Of a DNA stretch of 64,000 nt, positions 44,301 to 52,667 are shown piece after piece; the first letter of the stretch is position 1, and every line of letters begins with the position of its first letter. The stretch lies in contig NZ_JAMTCR010000002.1 of NCBI RefSeq assembly GCF_024171945.1, forward strand, positions 806,001 to 870,000, written 5' to 3'. The notes under the pieces are model-generated. The model saw only the letters and a program-made list of their open reading frames with translations, made no database searches and had not been told where the DNA came from. Position numbers and translations under genes: made by a program. This DNA is from Actinokineospora globicatena. Lineage in GTDB: Bacteria > Actinomycetota > Actinomycetes > Mycobacteriales > Pseudonocardiaceae.

Positions 44301-44468
44301 GCCGCCGAGGTGGACACCGACCCCGCGCTGGCCGACGCACACTGGGCCCGAGCGGTGGCGCTGTTCGCCGAGGCGGGGACCCGGGAGGTCGCGGAGCTGG
44401 CCGAGCTCACCGCGGGGATGTGGTCGATGCGGGTCCGCAACTGCACGTCAGTCGCCGAACGGCGCTGA
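41388..44468 (+). CDS. AfsR/SARP-family regulator: BTAD, NB-ARC ATPase and TPR domains
   Basis: Encodes 1026 residues. An N-terminal OmpR-like winged helix (about 1-90; GGAKPKALLAALLMQPRQVVPTERLIGLLW) and a BTAD domain (about 95-245) form the SARP module. An NB-ARC ATPase follows, with P-loop GAAGTGKSAL near 308 and LLVVLDNARDEEQVRYLLP. The last 400 residues are TPR repeats. Such proteins activate secondary-metabolite or developmental genes. The GTG start at 41388 has GGGGGTAGAGAA upstream. It interrupts the arabinogalactan cluster between dprE2 and ubiA; its targets are unknown. Confidence 0.92.
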   Translation: MRILVLGQVEIRSDESDGAAITLGGAKPKALLAALLMQPRQVVPTERLIGLLWDESPPASAAALVHNYVSVVRRAVTAAGRQGSVTTKAPGYLLDVDPTDSDLESFENHLYAARHAERQHDHDSATGLFEQALRLWRGPAFGGVEAGFARSRSASLADERLAAEEGLARCMLQQGRAGEVAAHLRRLVNAHPLREQSRVLLMRALHESGRQGDALAVYRNGREQLMAQRGVEPGAELRELHSAILNGSLRTPGPRRRVATRSSAPHAVPRNLPPDVSDFTGRAEQLHTIMALSEAGAAAAPAVVVSGAAGTGKSALAVHAAHRLRVRYPDGQLFADLRGSCRDLGAHEVLSRFLGELGVEAADMPADFAERVALFRGRVGSKRLLVVLDNARDEEQVRYLLPQAPGCLVIVTSRSRLPGLFGAVRVELDLLSTEASLRMLGRVVGLSRVESEPMAAATIAELCGGIPLAVRAAGAKLLARPHWPLRALATRLTDERRRFDEPADGDLAVRCGLLLTYAELDDVHRHAFHLLALLDLPDFGSWLAAPLLEVGVDEAEDVVERLVVLRLVEVAGIDAIGRVRYRFHDMVQLFGTEQANREEPADAVAAAVCRTLAAWMCLVEAGANKLPRVTLGLRPVLRAGVELDARLVAETQQDPSGWFKSETGAVVRTVERAHELGIDEMTTMLIAALLSSPFAARNEFDGWQRTHEVALAAARDTGDTRAEATVLTGLGQLYYEKDEYPDALAHFTQAAEGAAKVDDDTTLAIALVGVGTVHRDLANFQLAREHLARAIQIGERAGDLIVVAAADYGLASIWRDLGDIPSAASRFTRCAEAYRALGDARGAGLALRGLGLCHRAVDEVDLAVSLSEEAESVLRAAGDQLGATYAAQSLAKARIRQGRVAGVAESLADCLTLCTGQGDRFGVALMTRTLGELALAEGETQAAAGLLVDALGKWTELRLPLWQARTLRDLAAAEVDTDPALADAHWARAVALFAEAGTREVAELAELTAGMWSMRVRNCTSVAERR

Positions 44469-44491
44469 GTGGGACCCGATGTGGTGAACTT

Positions 44492-44533
44492 GTAGCTGCG
44501 GGGACCGGGGTGCCAGGTCCCCGCAGGAGCTAC
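44492..44533. terminator. Bidirectional terminator between the SARP gene and ubiA
   Basis: A 10-bp stem TGCGGGGACC/GGTCCCCGCA (44497-44506 with 44516-44525) is extended by GTAGC/GCTAC (44492-44496 with 44529-44533) after a 3-nt bulge. It includes the last bases of ubiA. Confidence 0.75.
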
Positions 44534-45456
44534 AGGTAGATCGACAGGGCGAGGCACGCCACCCAGGAGAAGCCCAGGACCTGCAGGACGCGGTCCTTGA
44601 GGGCGATGTCCTCCGGGGTGCCCGCGTGGCCGCCGTCGACGTCCACGGCGTAGCGCAGGACGGCGATGACGAACGGGACGATGGAGATGACCGCCCACAC
44701 CGAGTTGTGCGGGTTGCGCTCGCGGATCTCGAAGGCCCACAGCGAGTAGGTCGTGATCATGATCGCGGCGGCGGTCGCCCAGACGAAGCGCAGGTAGCTC
44801 GAGGAGTACTTGGAGAGCGAGGCGCGGATCTTGGCGCCGGTCTTCTCGAACAGCACGATCTCGGCGTAGCGCTTGCCGGAGACCATGAACAGCGAGCCGA
44901 ACGCGGTGACCAGCAGGAACCACTGCGACAGCGGGATGCCCGCGGCGACGCCACCGGCGATGGAGCGCAGCAGGAACCCGGAGGCCACGATGCACAGGTC
45001 GATCACCGGCTGGTGCTTGAGGCCGAGGCAGTAGCCCAGCTGCACGGCCGCGTACACCGCCAGCACCACCGTCAGCTGCCACCCGGCGAGCAGGCTCACG
45101 CCGAGCGAGCCGACGAACAGCACCGCAGCCGCGACGTAGGCCAGCTGGACCGGCACGATGCCCGAGGCGATCGGGCGGTTGCGCTTGGTCGGGTGCTCCC
45201 GGTCGGCCGCGACGTCGATGGCGTCGTTGACCAGGTACACCGAGGACGAGACCAGGCAGAACGCCGCGAACGCGATCACGGCCGCGACCAGCACGTCCTG
45301 CTCGAAGATGCGGTTGGCGGTGAACGGCGCCGCCAGCACCAGCACGTTCTTGACCCACTGCCGGGGCCGCGCGGTGCGGACCAACCCGGCGACCACACCG
45401 GGTCGCGCGGTCGGGGTACCCGATTCGGTCCGGTGTTCGGTCGCCTGGTCGCTCAC
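44530..45456 (-). CDS. ubiA: Decaprenyl-phosphate phosphoribosyltransferase (DPPR synthase)
   Basis: Encodes 308 residues with about nine helices. It transfers 5-phosphoribose from PRPP to decaprenyl phosphate, the first committed step to the arabinose donor later made by DprE1/DprE2. The polyprenyl/Mg motif NDAIDVAADREHPTKRNRPIASG and the preceding TARPRQWVKNVLVLAAP are diagnostic. The homologue in M. tuberculosis is Rv3806c. The GTG start overlaps the stop of the PAP2 gene (GTGA). Confidence 0.93.
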   Translation of the reverse strand: MSDQATEHRTESGTPTARPGVVAGLVRTARPRQWVKNVLVLAAPFTANRIFEQDVLVAAVIAFAAFCLVSSSVYLVNDAIDVAADREHPTKRNRPIASGIVPVQLAYVAAAVLFVGSLGVSLLAGWQLTVVLAVYAAVQLGYCLGLKHQPVIDLCIVASGFLLRSIAGGVAAGIPLSQWFLLVTAFGSLFMVSGKRYAEIVLFEKTGAKIRASLSKYSSSYLRFVWATAAAIMITTYSLWAFEIRERNPHNSVWAVISIVPFVIAVLRYAVDVDGGHAGTPEDIALKDRVLQVLGFSWVACLALSIYL

Positions 45457-45977
45457 CGCTTGCCTCCCCGGAGTTTGCGCCGCAGCAGCCCGCCGACGAC
45501 GGCGCCGAGCGCGGAACCCGCCAGCACGTCGGTCGGGTAGTGCACGCCGAGCACCAGCCGCGAGAGCAGCATCGGCGGGACGAGCACCGGGACCAGCTTG
45601 CGGCCGGTCAGCCCGGAGAACAACACGGCGGCCGCGGTGGTGGACGTGGCGTGCGACGACGGGAAGCTGAGCTTGCTCGGCGTCCCCACCAGGACCTGCA
45701 CGGACGGGTCGTCCGGGCGCGGCCTGCGGACCACCCGCTTGATGGCGATCGACGCGGCGTGCGCGGCGACCACTCCCCCGGCGGCGACCAGCCAGTCCTT
45801 GCGCCGGTCCTTGTCGACGGCCGCGCCGAGCAGGCCGAGCGCGAACCAGCCCGCGCTGTGCTCCCCGAACAACGACAAGCCCCTGGCCGCCGTCACCACC
45901 GGTGGTTTCCCGATGGCGCCCTGCACGCGGCTCAGTGCGGCGGTCTCCCGCCGTGCCGCGGACGCGCTGCGGTCCAC
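45453..45977 (-). CDS. PAP2-type phosphatase, likely decaprenyl-phosphoryl-5-phosphoribose phosphatase
   Basis: Encodes 174 residues with several helices. The three PAP2 motifs are present: KRVVRRPRP, FPSSHAT and SRLVLGVHYPTDVLAG with the catalytic histidines. Its position before ubiA equals M. tuberculosis Rv3807c, proposed to remove the 5-phosphate of decaprenyl-phosphoryl-phosphoribose. GGGAGGAAG lies six bases before the GTG start. A terminator separates it from glf, so this operon has its own promoter. Confidence 0.9.
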   Translation of the reverse strand: MDRSASAARRETAALSRVQGAIGKPPVVTAARGLSLFGEHSAGWFALGLLGAAVDKDRRKDWLVAAGGVVAAHAASIAIKRVVRRPRPDDPSVQVLVGTPSKLSFPSSHATSTTAAAVLFSGLTGRKLVPVLVPPMLLSRLVLGVHYPTDVLAGSALGAVVGGLLRRKLRGGKR

Positions 45978-46000
45978 TTGGCTTCCTCCCCAGTCGTGGT

Positions 46001-46027
46001 GTTCCCCCGACAGAGCATCGGGGGAAC
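46001..46027 (-). terminator. Terminator after glf
   Basis: A perfect 10-bp stem GTTCCCCCGA/TCGGGGGAAC around a 7-nt loop, between glf and the PAP2 gene. Confidence 0.75.
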
Positions 46028-46043
46028 AGCCCCGGCGTTTCGC

Positions 46044-47312
<1,269 letters not shown>

Positions 47313-47336
47313 TCACCCCGGGGGGCGCGGACGGAG

Positions 47337-47374
47337 ATCGGCCCCGGCGTCCTCCCCCGGTCGCCGGGGCCGAT
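47337..47374 (-). terminator. Terminator of the LLM-type oxidoreductase gene
   Basis: A perfect 13-bp stem ATCGGCCCCGGCG/CGCCGGGGCCGAT around a 12-nt loop, 8 bp after the stop codon. Confidence 0.85.
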
Positions 47375-47382
47375 CGGTCCCC

Positions 47383-48366
47383 CTATTTCCCTCCCCCGCC
47401 ATCTCGGACGCCCGACACCCCGCTCCCGTTGCCCGGGTTCGCGGAGTTCTCGGCGTCGCGGCGGGTGGCCCGGCCGCCGAGCAGCGGCAGCACGTCGGCG
47501 GCGACCTCCTCCAGCACCAGCTCCCGGCCCGCGTACGGGCCGTCCGGGCGCGGCCAGTGGATGACCACGTCGGTGAACCCGGTGTCGCGGGCCCGGCCGA
47601 TGTGCTCGGTGAACGCGTCCACGCTCGCCAGGGAGAACAGCGGCGAGGCGTCCACGCTGACGTACCGGTCGATGGTCGACGGGTCGCGGCCCAGCTCGTC
47701 GAGCGCCCGGTCGAACCGGGCCGCCCGCTTGGCGACGTCGGCCCACCAGGCGTCGACCGACTCGGCCCCGGGGGCACCGGTGGTCACCCAGCCCTGGCCG
47801 AACCGGGCGGCCAGGCGCATCGCCCGGGGCCCGTTCGCGGCGACCAGGAACGGCACCCGGGGCCGCTGCACGCAGCCGGGGGCGTTCCTGGCCTCCTCGG
47901 TCCGGTAGTACTCGCCGGAGAACGTCGTCCGCTGACCGGTCAGCAGGGCGTCGGAGAGCTCGACGAACTCGGCGAACCGGTCGGCGACCTGGGCCGGGGT
48001 GGTGTCCTCACCGCCGTGGCCCATGGCCCGGCGGTCGTACTGGCCGAGACCGCTCGCCCCGGAGCCGAGGCCGAGCATGAACCGGCCGTCGGAGATGTCG
48101 TCGACGGCGAGCACCTGTCTGGCCAGCGGCACCGGGTGGCGGAAGTTGGGGGAGACGACGAAGGTGCCGAGTCGGATCTCGGAGGTCACCATCGCCGCGG
48201 CGGTCAGGGTGGGGATCGAGTCGAACCAGGGGCCGTCGACCAGCGTCCGCCACCCGAGGTGGTCGTAGGTCCAGGCGTGGTCGAAGCCGTAGGCCTCGGC
48301 TCCGCGCCACCGCGGTTCGGCCGCCCACCAGCGATGCTCGGGGAGAATGACAATTCCTACGCGCAC
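47383..48366 (-). CDS. LLM-class (likely F420-dependent) oxidoreductase
   Basis: Encodes 327 residues with the TIM-barrel luciferase-like fold. HAWTYDHLGWRTL, IRLGTFVVSPNFRHPVPLARQVLAVDDISDGRFMLGLGSG and VPFLVAANGPRAMRLAARFGQGWVTTG are the classical segments of F420-dependent members. The substrate is unknown. The last 30 residues are Gly/Asn-rich and probably disordered. The GTG start has TAGGTT 6 nt upstream (leaderless). It is divergent from the HAD phosphatase gene. Confidence 0.88.
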   Translation of the reverse strand: MRVGIVILPEHRWWAAEPRWRGAEAYGFDHAWTYDHLGWRTLVDGPWFDSIPTLTAAAMVTSEIRLGTFVVSPNFRHPVPLARQVLAVDDISDGRFMLGLGSGASGLGQYDRRAMGHGGEDTTPAQVADRFAEFVELSDALLTGQRTTFSGEYYRTEEARNAPGCVQRPRVPFLVAANGPRAMRLAARFGQGWVTTGAPGAESVDAWWADVAKRAARFDRALDELGRDPSTIDRYVSVDASPLFSLASVDAFTEHIGRARDTGFTDVVIHWPRPDGPYAGRELVLEEVAADVLPLLGGRATRRDAENSANPGNGSGVSGVRDGGGGK

Positions 48367-48447
48367 CAGGCGAACCTAGCGCCAGCCCGACCCGGGGGTA
48401 ACGAAGGCCACCGGAACCCGGTTGCCGAGTCGCGGGAGGATGGCCAG

Positions 48448-49263
48448 GTGGACTCGCCCCGCCTCGTCGCATCCGACATCGATGGAACCCTCCTCGGCCT
48501 GGGGGACAGGGTGACCGAACGCACAGTGGGCGTGATCGCCAGGGTCGTCGCGGCCGGGACGCCCTTCGTGCTGGTCAGCGGTCGCCCGCCGCGGTGGATC
48601 CCGCCGGTGTCCGGCAGCGCCGGGCTGGACGGGTACGCGGTCTGCGCAAATGGGGCGATCATCTACGACATCAGCACCGGGCATGTGGTCTCGGCACACC
48701 AACTGGACCCGGTGCAGCTGCACGACGTGACGCACGTCCTGGACAAGGCGATCCCGGGCATGGCGGTGGCCGCCGAACGGGTGGTGATCGGCGGACCGCA
48801 CCTGGAGGCCCCGTACGCCGCCGAGGCCCGCTACTCGAACCCGTGGGGCGACGCGGTGGACGAGCTGACCATCGGCTCGCGCGCCGAGGTGCTCGGCAGG
48901 CCCGCGGTGAAGCTGCTGGTCCGGCACGCGTCGATGACCAGCGCGGAGATGCTGTTCGCGGCCACGGAACTGCTCGGCGACAGCGTCGATGTGACGTACT
49001 CGACGAACCAGGGCCTGCTGGAGATCTCGGCGCGCGGGGTGACCAAGGCGAAGGGCCTGGCCGAGGTGGCCGAGATCGTGGGCGTCGAGCAGTCGGCGGT
49101 GATCGCCTTCGGTGACATGCCCAACGACATCGAGATGCTGCGCTGGGCCGGGCACGGCGTGGCGATGGCCAACGCGCACGACGACGTCAAGGCCGCGGCG
49201 GACGAGGTGACGGCGCCGAACTCCGAGGACGGGGTCGCGCAGGTGCTCGAGCGCTGGTTCTAG
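48448..49263 (+). CDS. HAD-IIB (Cof-type) phosphatase
   Basis: Encodes 271 residues. It probably dephosphorylates small sugar phosphates or flavin intermediates. Motif I VASDIDGTLL (nucleophile Asp about 9), motif II VLVSGRP, motif III lysine region and motif IV AFGDMPNDIEML are intact, with a C2 cap in between. GGGAGGA precedes the GTG start. A similar protein (Rv3813c) lies just beyond glf in M. tuberculosis, fitting the conserved neighbourhood. Confidence 0.88.
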   Translation: MDSPRLVASDIDGTLLGLGDRVTERTVGVIARVVAAGTPFVLVSGRPPRWIPPVSGSAGLDGYAVCANGAIIYDISTGHVVSAHQLDPVQLHDVTHVLDKAIPGMAVAAERVVIGGPHLEAPYAAEARYSNPWGDAVDELTIGSRAEVLGRPAVKLLVRHASMTSAEMLFAATELLGDSVDVTYSTNQGLLEISARGVTKAKGLAEVAEIVGVEQSAVIAFGDMPNDIEMLRWAGHGVAMANAHDDVKAAADEVTAPNSEDGVAQVLERWF

Positions 49264-49300
49264 CGGCAAGCGCTGGTGCAAACGGGTGGTTCTTTGGATG

Positions 49301-49326
49301 GCCCCCGCCCCGGGTGGGACGGGGGC
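49301..49326. terminator. Hairpin between convergent genes
   Basis: GCCCCCG (49301-49307) pairs with CGGGGGC (49320-49326), with further CCC/GGG pairing inside. Confidence 0.6.
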
Positions 49327-49335
49327 GCGGGTGGG

Positions 49336-49737
49336 TCAGATGTCGGTGCCGCGGGCCAGGTGTTCGCGCAGGGCGATCGGGGCCCCGGCCAGGTCCTCGT
49401 CGTTGCAGAGGAGCTTGACGTCGTAGTACGGCCTGCCCTCGCGGTCGTCGTAGTCGAGGTGGATGGCGATCACATCGACCGGTTCGCCCAGCCAGTCCTG
49501 CGTGCGCCGCAGCCAGGACGCCGCCCGCTCGAGCGCGGTGGGCAGGTCGTCGTCTCGGAACTCGACCGGTCGGTACGGGACGCCTTGGACCTGGTCACCC
49601 ACATTGGCTGGCCTCGGTAGGTCGACGGAGACGCCGACATCGTCGAGGCGGAGTGCGATGGACTCGGTGTTGTCACTGGCGAGCTCGCTCACCTTGACAG
49701 CGTCTCCCAGCGGGTGGTCTGTCGCAACCCCCGGCAT
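49336..49737 (-). CDS. Hypothetical protein
   Basis: Encodes 133 residues from the ATG at 49737. The middle (RPVEFRDDDLPTALERAASWLRRTQDWLGEPVDVIAIHLDYDDREGRPYYDVKLLCND) looks like a compact alpha/beta domain. There is no signal or membrane segment and the family is not recognised. A shorter start at a GTG within the frame is possible. It is divergent from the cold-shock gene. Confidence 0.6.
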   Translation of the reverse strand: MPGVATDHPLGDAVKVSELASDNTESIALRLDDVGVSVDLPRPANVGDQVQGVPYRPVEFRDDDLPTALERAASWLRRTQDWLGEPVDVIAIHLDYDDREGRPYYDVKLLCNDEDLAGAPIALREHLARGTDI

Positions 49738-49937
49738 GCGGGTGCGCGGGTGCTGCGGTGTGTGGTTGACTGTATCCGGTCGTGAATTTTCTTGAGTACG
49801 TGTTAGATCACGCTCGCAAGAGATCGTTGCGGGCGCGCGGTTTTCCTCCAGGTCAAGCCGGAGAAGTCGCCGTCTGAAACCGACCATGGGTTTGCGCGAC
49901 CGCGCAGAGCCAAGCGGTACCTGTTGAGGAGATAGAC
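49738..49937 (+). promoter_or_regulatory. Promoter and leader region of the cold-shock gene
   Basis: About 200 bases hold TTGACT at about 49766 and an A/T-richer stretch (TCGTGAATTTTCTTGAGT), then a leader of over 100 nt ending with GAGGAGATAGAC before the GTG. A long leader is usual for cold-shock genes; the exact start site is not clear. Confidence 0.4.
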
Positions 49938-50141
49938 GTGGCACAGGGCACAGTGAAGTGGTTCAACTCCGAGAAGGGCTTCGGCTTCATCCAGCCGGAC
50001 GACGGCGGCGCCGACGTCTTCGTGCACTACTCGGAGATCCAGGGCTCGGGCTTCAAGACCCTGGACGAGAACCAGCGCGTCGAGTTCGAGATCGGCCAGG
50101 GCCAGAAGGGCCCGCAGGCCACCGGCGTGCGCGCTCTCTGA
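49938..50141 (+). CDS. Cold-shock protein, CspA family
   Basis: Encodes 67 residues. It is a single OB-fold RNA chaperone binding single-stranded RNA/DNA. RNP1 KGFGFIQ and RNP2 VFVHYSEI are intact, preceded by [15 protein letters not shown] lies about seven bases before the GTG start. A very stable terminator follows. Confidence 0.96.
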   Translation: MAQGTVKWFNSEKGFGFIQPDDGGADVFVHYSEIQGSGFKTLDENQRVEFEIGQGQKGPQATGVRAL

Positions 50142-50153
50142 GTTTGCTCGAAC

Positions 50154-50198
50154 CTGAGGCCCGGTCCCCGTTCGCGGGGGCCGGGCCTCAGGCCTTTT
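50154..50198 (+). terminator. Very strong intrinsic terminator of the cold-shock gene
   Basis: A 17-bp stem (50154-50170 with 50175-50191, one G-T pair) is capped by a TTCG tetraloop and followed by GCCTTTT. Confidence 0.95.
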
Positions 50199-50241
50199 CC
50201 GAGCCCTCTTCGCGTCCCCGGCTCCCCAAATTCCCTCCGCC

Positions 50242-50360
50242 GGGTGACAGGAGTTATCCACATGTGGATCTCCACCGGGGTCGTTCCAAGATCCACTGTC
50301 GGGGGTCCTTGTAGACTGGACCAGGGCCGCCCACCGGAGAGGGTGGGGGCTGGGCAGGGG
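50242..50360 (+). repeat. Intergenic element, copy B
   Basis: TTATCCACA at 50254-50262 lies inside the palindrome-rich ATCCACATGTGGAT. TAGACT follows at 50312-50317 and the common 20-base string at 50335-50354. Copy A (30.7 kb, inverted) is the closest relative. Confidence 0.8.
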
Positions 50361-50701
50361 TGGGACCGCGCGCGCGAGACCGGTGTCGGTGGGGGGACCG
50401 GGTGCGGTGGGGCTACCTGCGGCGGCGGGGGGAACCGAGCGCGGTAAGGCTGCCTGGGGGCGGAGCGCATCTCGGGATGCGGTCGACGACCATGCGGACT
50501 TGGGGGCTGTGATGCCACAAGGCCAGCGAGACCGGCGATGGTCTGGCGAGGGCCGAGCGGGCCGCGCTGAGACGCCGAGAGGCGCGGGCATGATCCTAGG
50601 GCGGGAATCGAGGCTTGGGGCCGCAGGAAGGCCGTCAGGGGGTCGGAAACGCAGCGAGGGCGGGCCCCGTCAGGGCCCGCCCTCATCGCGTTCGGCTCAC
50701 A
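50361..50701. other. G-rich intergenic stretch without a gene
   Basis: I see no supportable gene here. It runs up to the end of the glfT2 gene on the opposite strand. Confidence 0.4.
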
Positions 50702-52594
50702 TCAGTTCTCGAAGACCTTGCGCCAGGACTCGGTGGAGGTGAGTTCCGGCATGGCGGCGCGCCAGGATTCGCGGGCGGTGGGCCATTCGGCGGCGAGGCG
50801 GCGGTAGGCGGCGGCGGCCTGCTTGGAGAGGTCGCGGAAGATCTTGGGGTCGCGCTTGCGGAAGGCGACGCCGCTGCCGTCGGGGTTGGAGACGGTGGCG
50901 CTGTCCAGGTTGCCGAGCAGGAACCACAGCGCGCTGCTCGCCGGGACGTTGACCTGCGGGCGGTCGGCGGCCTCGGGGGCCGGGGGGCGCAGGTTGTGCA
51001 GCAGCGCCTTGGAGGCCTGGGCGGCGATCTTGGCCGGGTTCACCGGCGGCCGCAGCATCCGCTCGGCGTGCACCGCGTCCAGGGACGGGGGCGGGAACTG
51101 GCTGGCCGACGGGAGGGTCTGGGCGTCCGGGTACTGCTTGCGGATGCGCTGGACCTCGGGCAGGGCGGTCGGCAGCAGGTCGAAGAGCCGGTCGGGACCG
51201 GCCAGGAAGTCCTCGATCGCCTTGATCTCGATGGCGACCGTCGAGTACTCCATCGACAGCAGGCGGCGCAGGGTGTTGCGCATGCCCTGCTTGACCAGCA
51301 CGGCGCGCTGGTCGTGCGGGCTGTGCAGGGCGGCGACCACGAGCCGGTTGCGCAGGTGGAAGTAGACCGTCCAGTCCGACAGGTCGTTCTTGTCGGTCCA
51401 CGGCATGTGCCACACGGCGGAGCCGGGCAGGGTCACCGTCGGGTAGCCCTTGGCCAGCGCGCGCAGCGAGTACTCCGCGTCGTCCCACTTGATGAACAGC
51501 GGCAGCGGCAGGCCGTTGGCCTCGACGATCTCGCGCGGGAACAGGCACATCCACCAGCCGTTGTAGCTGGAGTCGATGCGGCGGTGCAGCTCCGGGGTCT
51601 CGCGCAGCGTCTCCTCGCCGAAGTCGTGCTTGGTGACCGCGCCGGGCGCCGGGCGCCAGTAGCAGCTGTGCAGGTCGACGACCTCGCCCATGCTGTGCAG
51701 CTGGGCCTTCTCCTGCAGGTTGAGCATCTGCGAGCCGACGATCATCGGGCTGGTCGCGGCTCTGGCGAACGCGCTGGCCCGCAGGATCGAGTCCGGCTCG
51801 AGGGCGATGTCGTCGTCCATCAGCAGGATCTGGTCGACGTCGGAGTGCTCGATCGACTCGTAGAACGCGCGGCTGAACCCGCCGGAGCCACCCAGGTTGC
51901 CCTGCTCGATGACCTCCAGCCGGGACCCGAGCAGCTCGGCGGCCTCGGCGAAGCGCGGGTGCCCGGAGATCTTCTGGGTGCCCTGGTCTGCGACGTAGAC
52001 CTTGGTGACGACGTCCAGGATCGCCGGGTCCTCGCCGAGGGCGAGCAGCGAGGCGACGCAGTCGTCGACCCGGTTGAACGTGGTGGTGCCGATGGACAGC
52101 TTCACCGGCGGCAGGTCCAGCTCGGTCGCCCACACCGCGTCGGCGATCTCCAGGGTGGAGTCGTCGGTGAACAGGTCGAACCAGATCCAGCCGCCGTCCT
52201 CGAACGGGGCGAGGCTGACCCGGAACTCGGCGGTGGTCCAGTCCGCGCCCGACCGGACGGCCTGGCCGGCCAGGTGCGCCTGGTCGCCGTTGGGCTTGGA
52301 CCGGTACACGTCGATCCGGCCGCCACCGCGCAGGTTGACCCGCAGGATGACCTCGGTGACCTTGGTCCAGCGCTTCCAGTACCCGGCCGGGAACGCGTTG
52401 AAGAACGCCGCGAACGACACCCGCGCCGAGACCGGCACGGTCACCGCGGTGCGCGAGGACACGTGGCTGTGCGCCGTCTCCGGCTCGTCCAGGTAGAGCG
52501 GCCGCACATCCACCGGGTCGGTGTCGCGCGGCAGGATCACCCGCTGCAGCACCACCTGGTTCTCGCTCCGCTGTGCCACGTCCTGCTCGGTCAC
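50702..52594 (-). CDS. glfT2: Polymerising galactofuranosyltransferase GlfT2
   Basis: Encodes 630 residues (637 in M. tuberculosis). It extends galactan with alternating beta-1,5 and beta-1,6 galactofuranose on the lipid carrier. An N-terminal jelly-roll-like domain (about 1-160), a GT-A domain (TTTFNRVDDC...) and a helical C-terminus are present. The metal motif Asp260-Asp262 (MDDDI), catalytic Asp371/Asp372 in WDDAEY and metal ligand His396 in WHMPW match the known active site (Asp256-258, Asp372, His396). GGAGGA lies four bases before the GTG start. It lies 73 bp after a paralogue, probably one operon. Confidence 0.92.
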   Translation of the reverse strand: MTEQDVAQRSENQVVLQRVILPRDTDPVDVRPLYLDEPETAHSHVSSRTAVTVPVSARVSFAAFFNAFPAGYWKRWTKVTEVILRVNLRGGGRIDVYRSKPNGDQAHLAGQAVRSGADWTTAEFRVSLAPFEDGGWIWFDLFTDDSTLEIADAVWATELDLPPVKLSIGTTTFNRVDDCVASLLALGEDPAILDVVTKVYVADQGTQKISGHPRFAEAAELLGSRLEVIEQGNLGGSGGFSRAFYESIEHSDVDQILLMDDDIALEPDSILRASAFARAATSPMIVGSQMLNLQEKAQLHSMGEVVDLHSCYWRPAPGAVTKHDFGEETLRETPELHRRIDSSYNGWWMCLFPREIVEANGLPLPLFIKWDDAEYSLRALAKGYPTVTLPGSAVWHMPWTDKNDLSDWTVYFHLRNRLVVAALHSPHDQRAVLVKQGMRNTLRRLLSMEYSTVAIEIKAIEDFLAGPDRLFDLLPTALPEVQRIRKQYPDAQTLPSASQFPPPSLDAVHAERMLRPPVNPAKIAAQASKALLHNLRPPAPEAADRPQVNVPASSALWFLLGNLDSATVSNPDGSGVAFRKRDPKIFRDLSKQAAAAYRRLAAEWPTARESWRAAMPELTSTESWRKVFEN

Positions 52595-52667
52595 TTCGCT
52601 CCTCCAGCGAACTGCGCCTCACCCGGGTGGGGTGCCTGCCCCGGGCCTGTGGGGTTGTGGGACCTGC

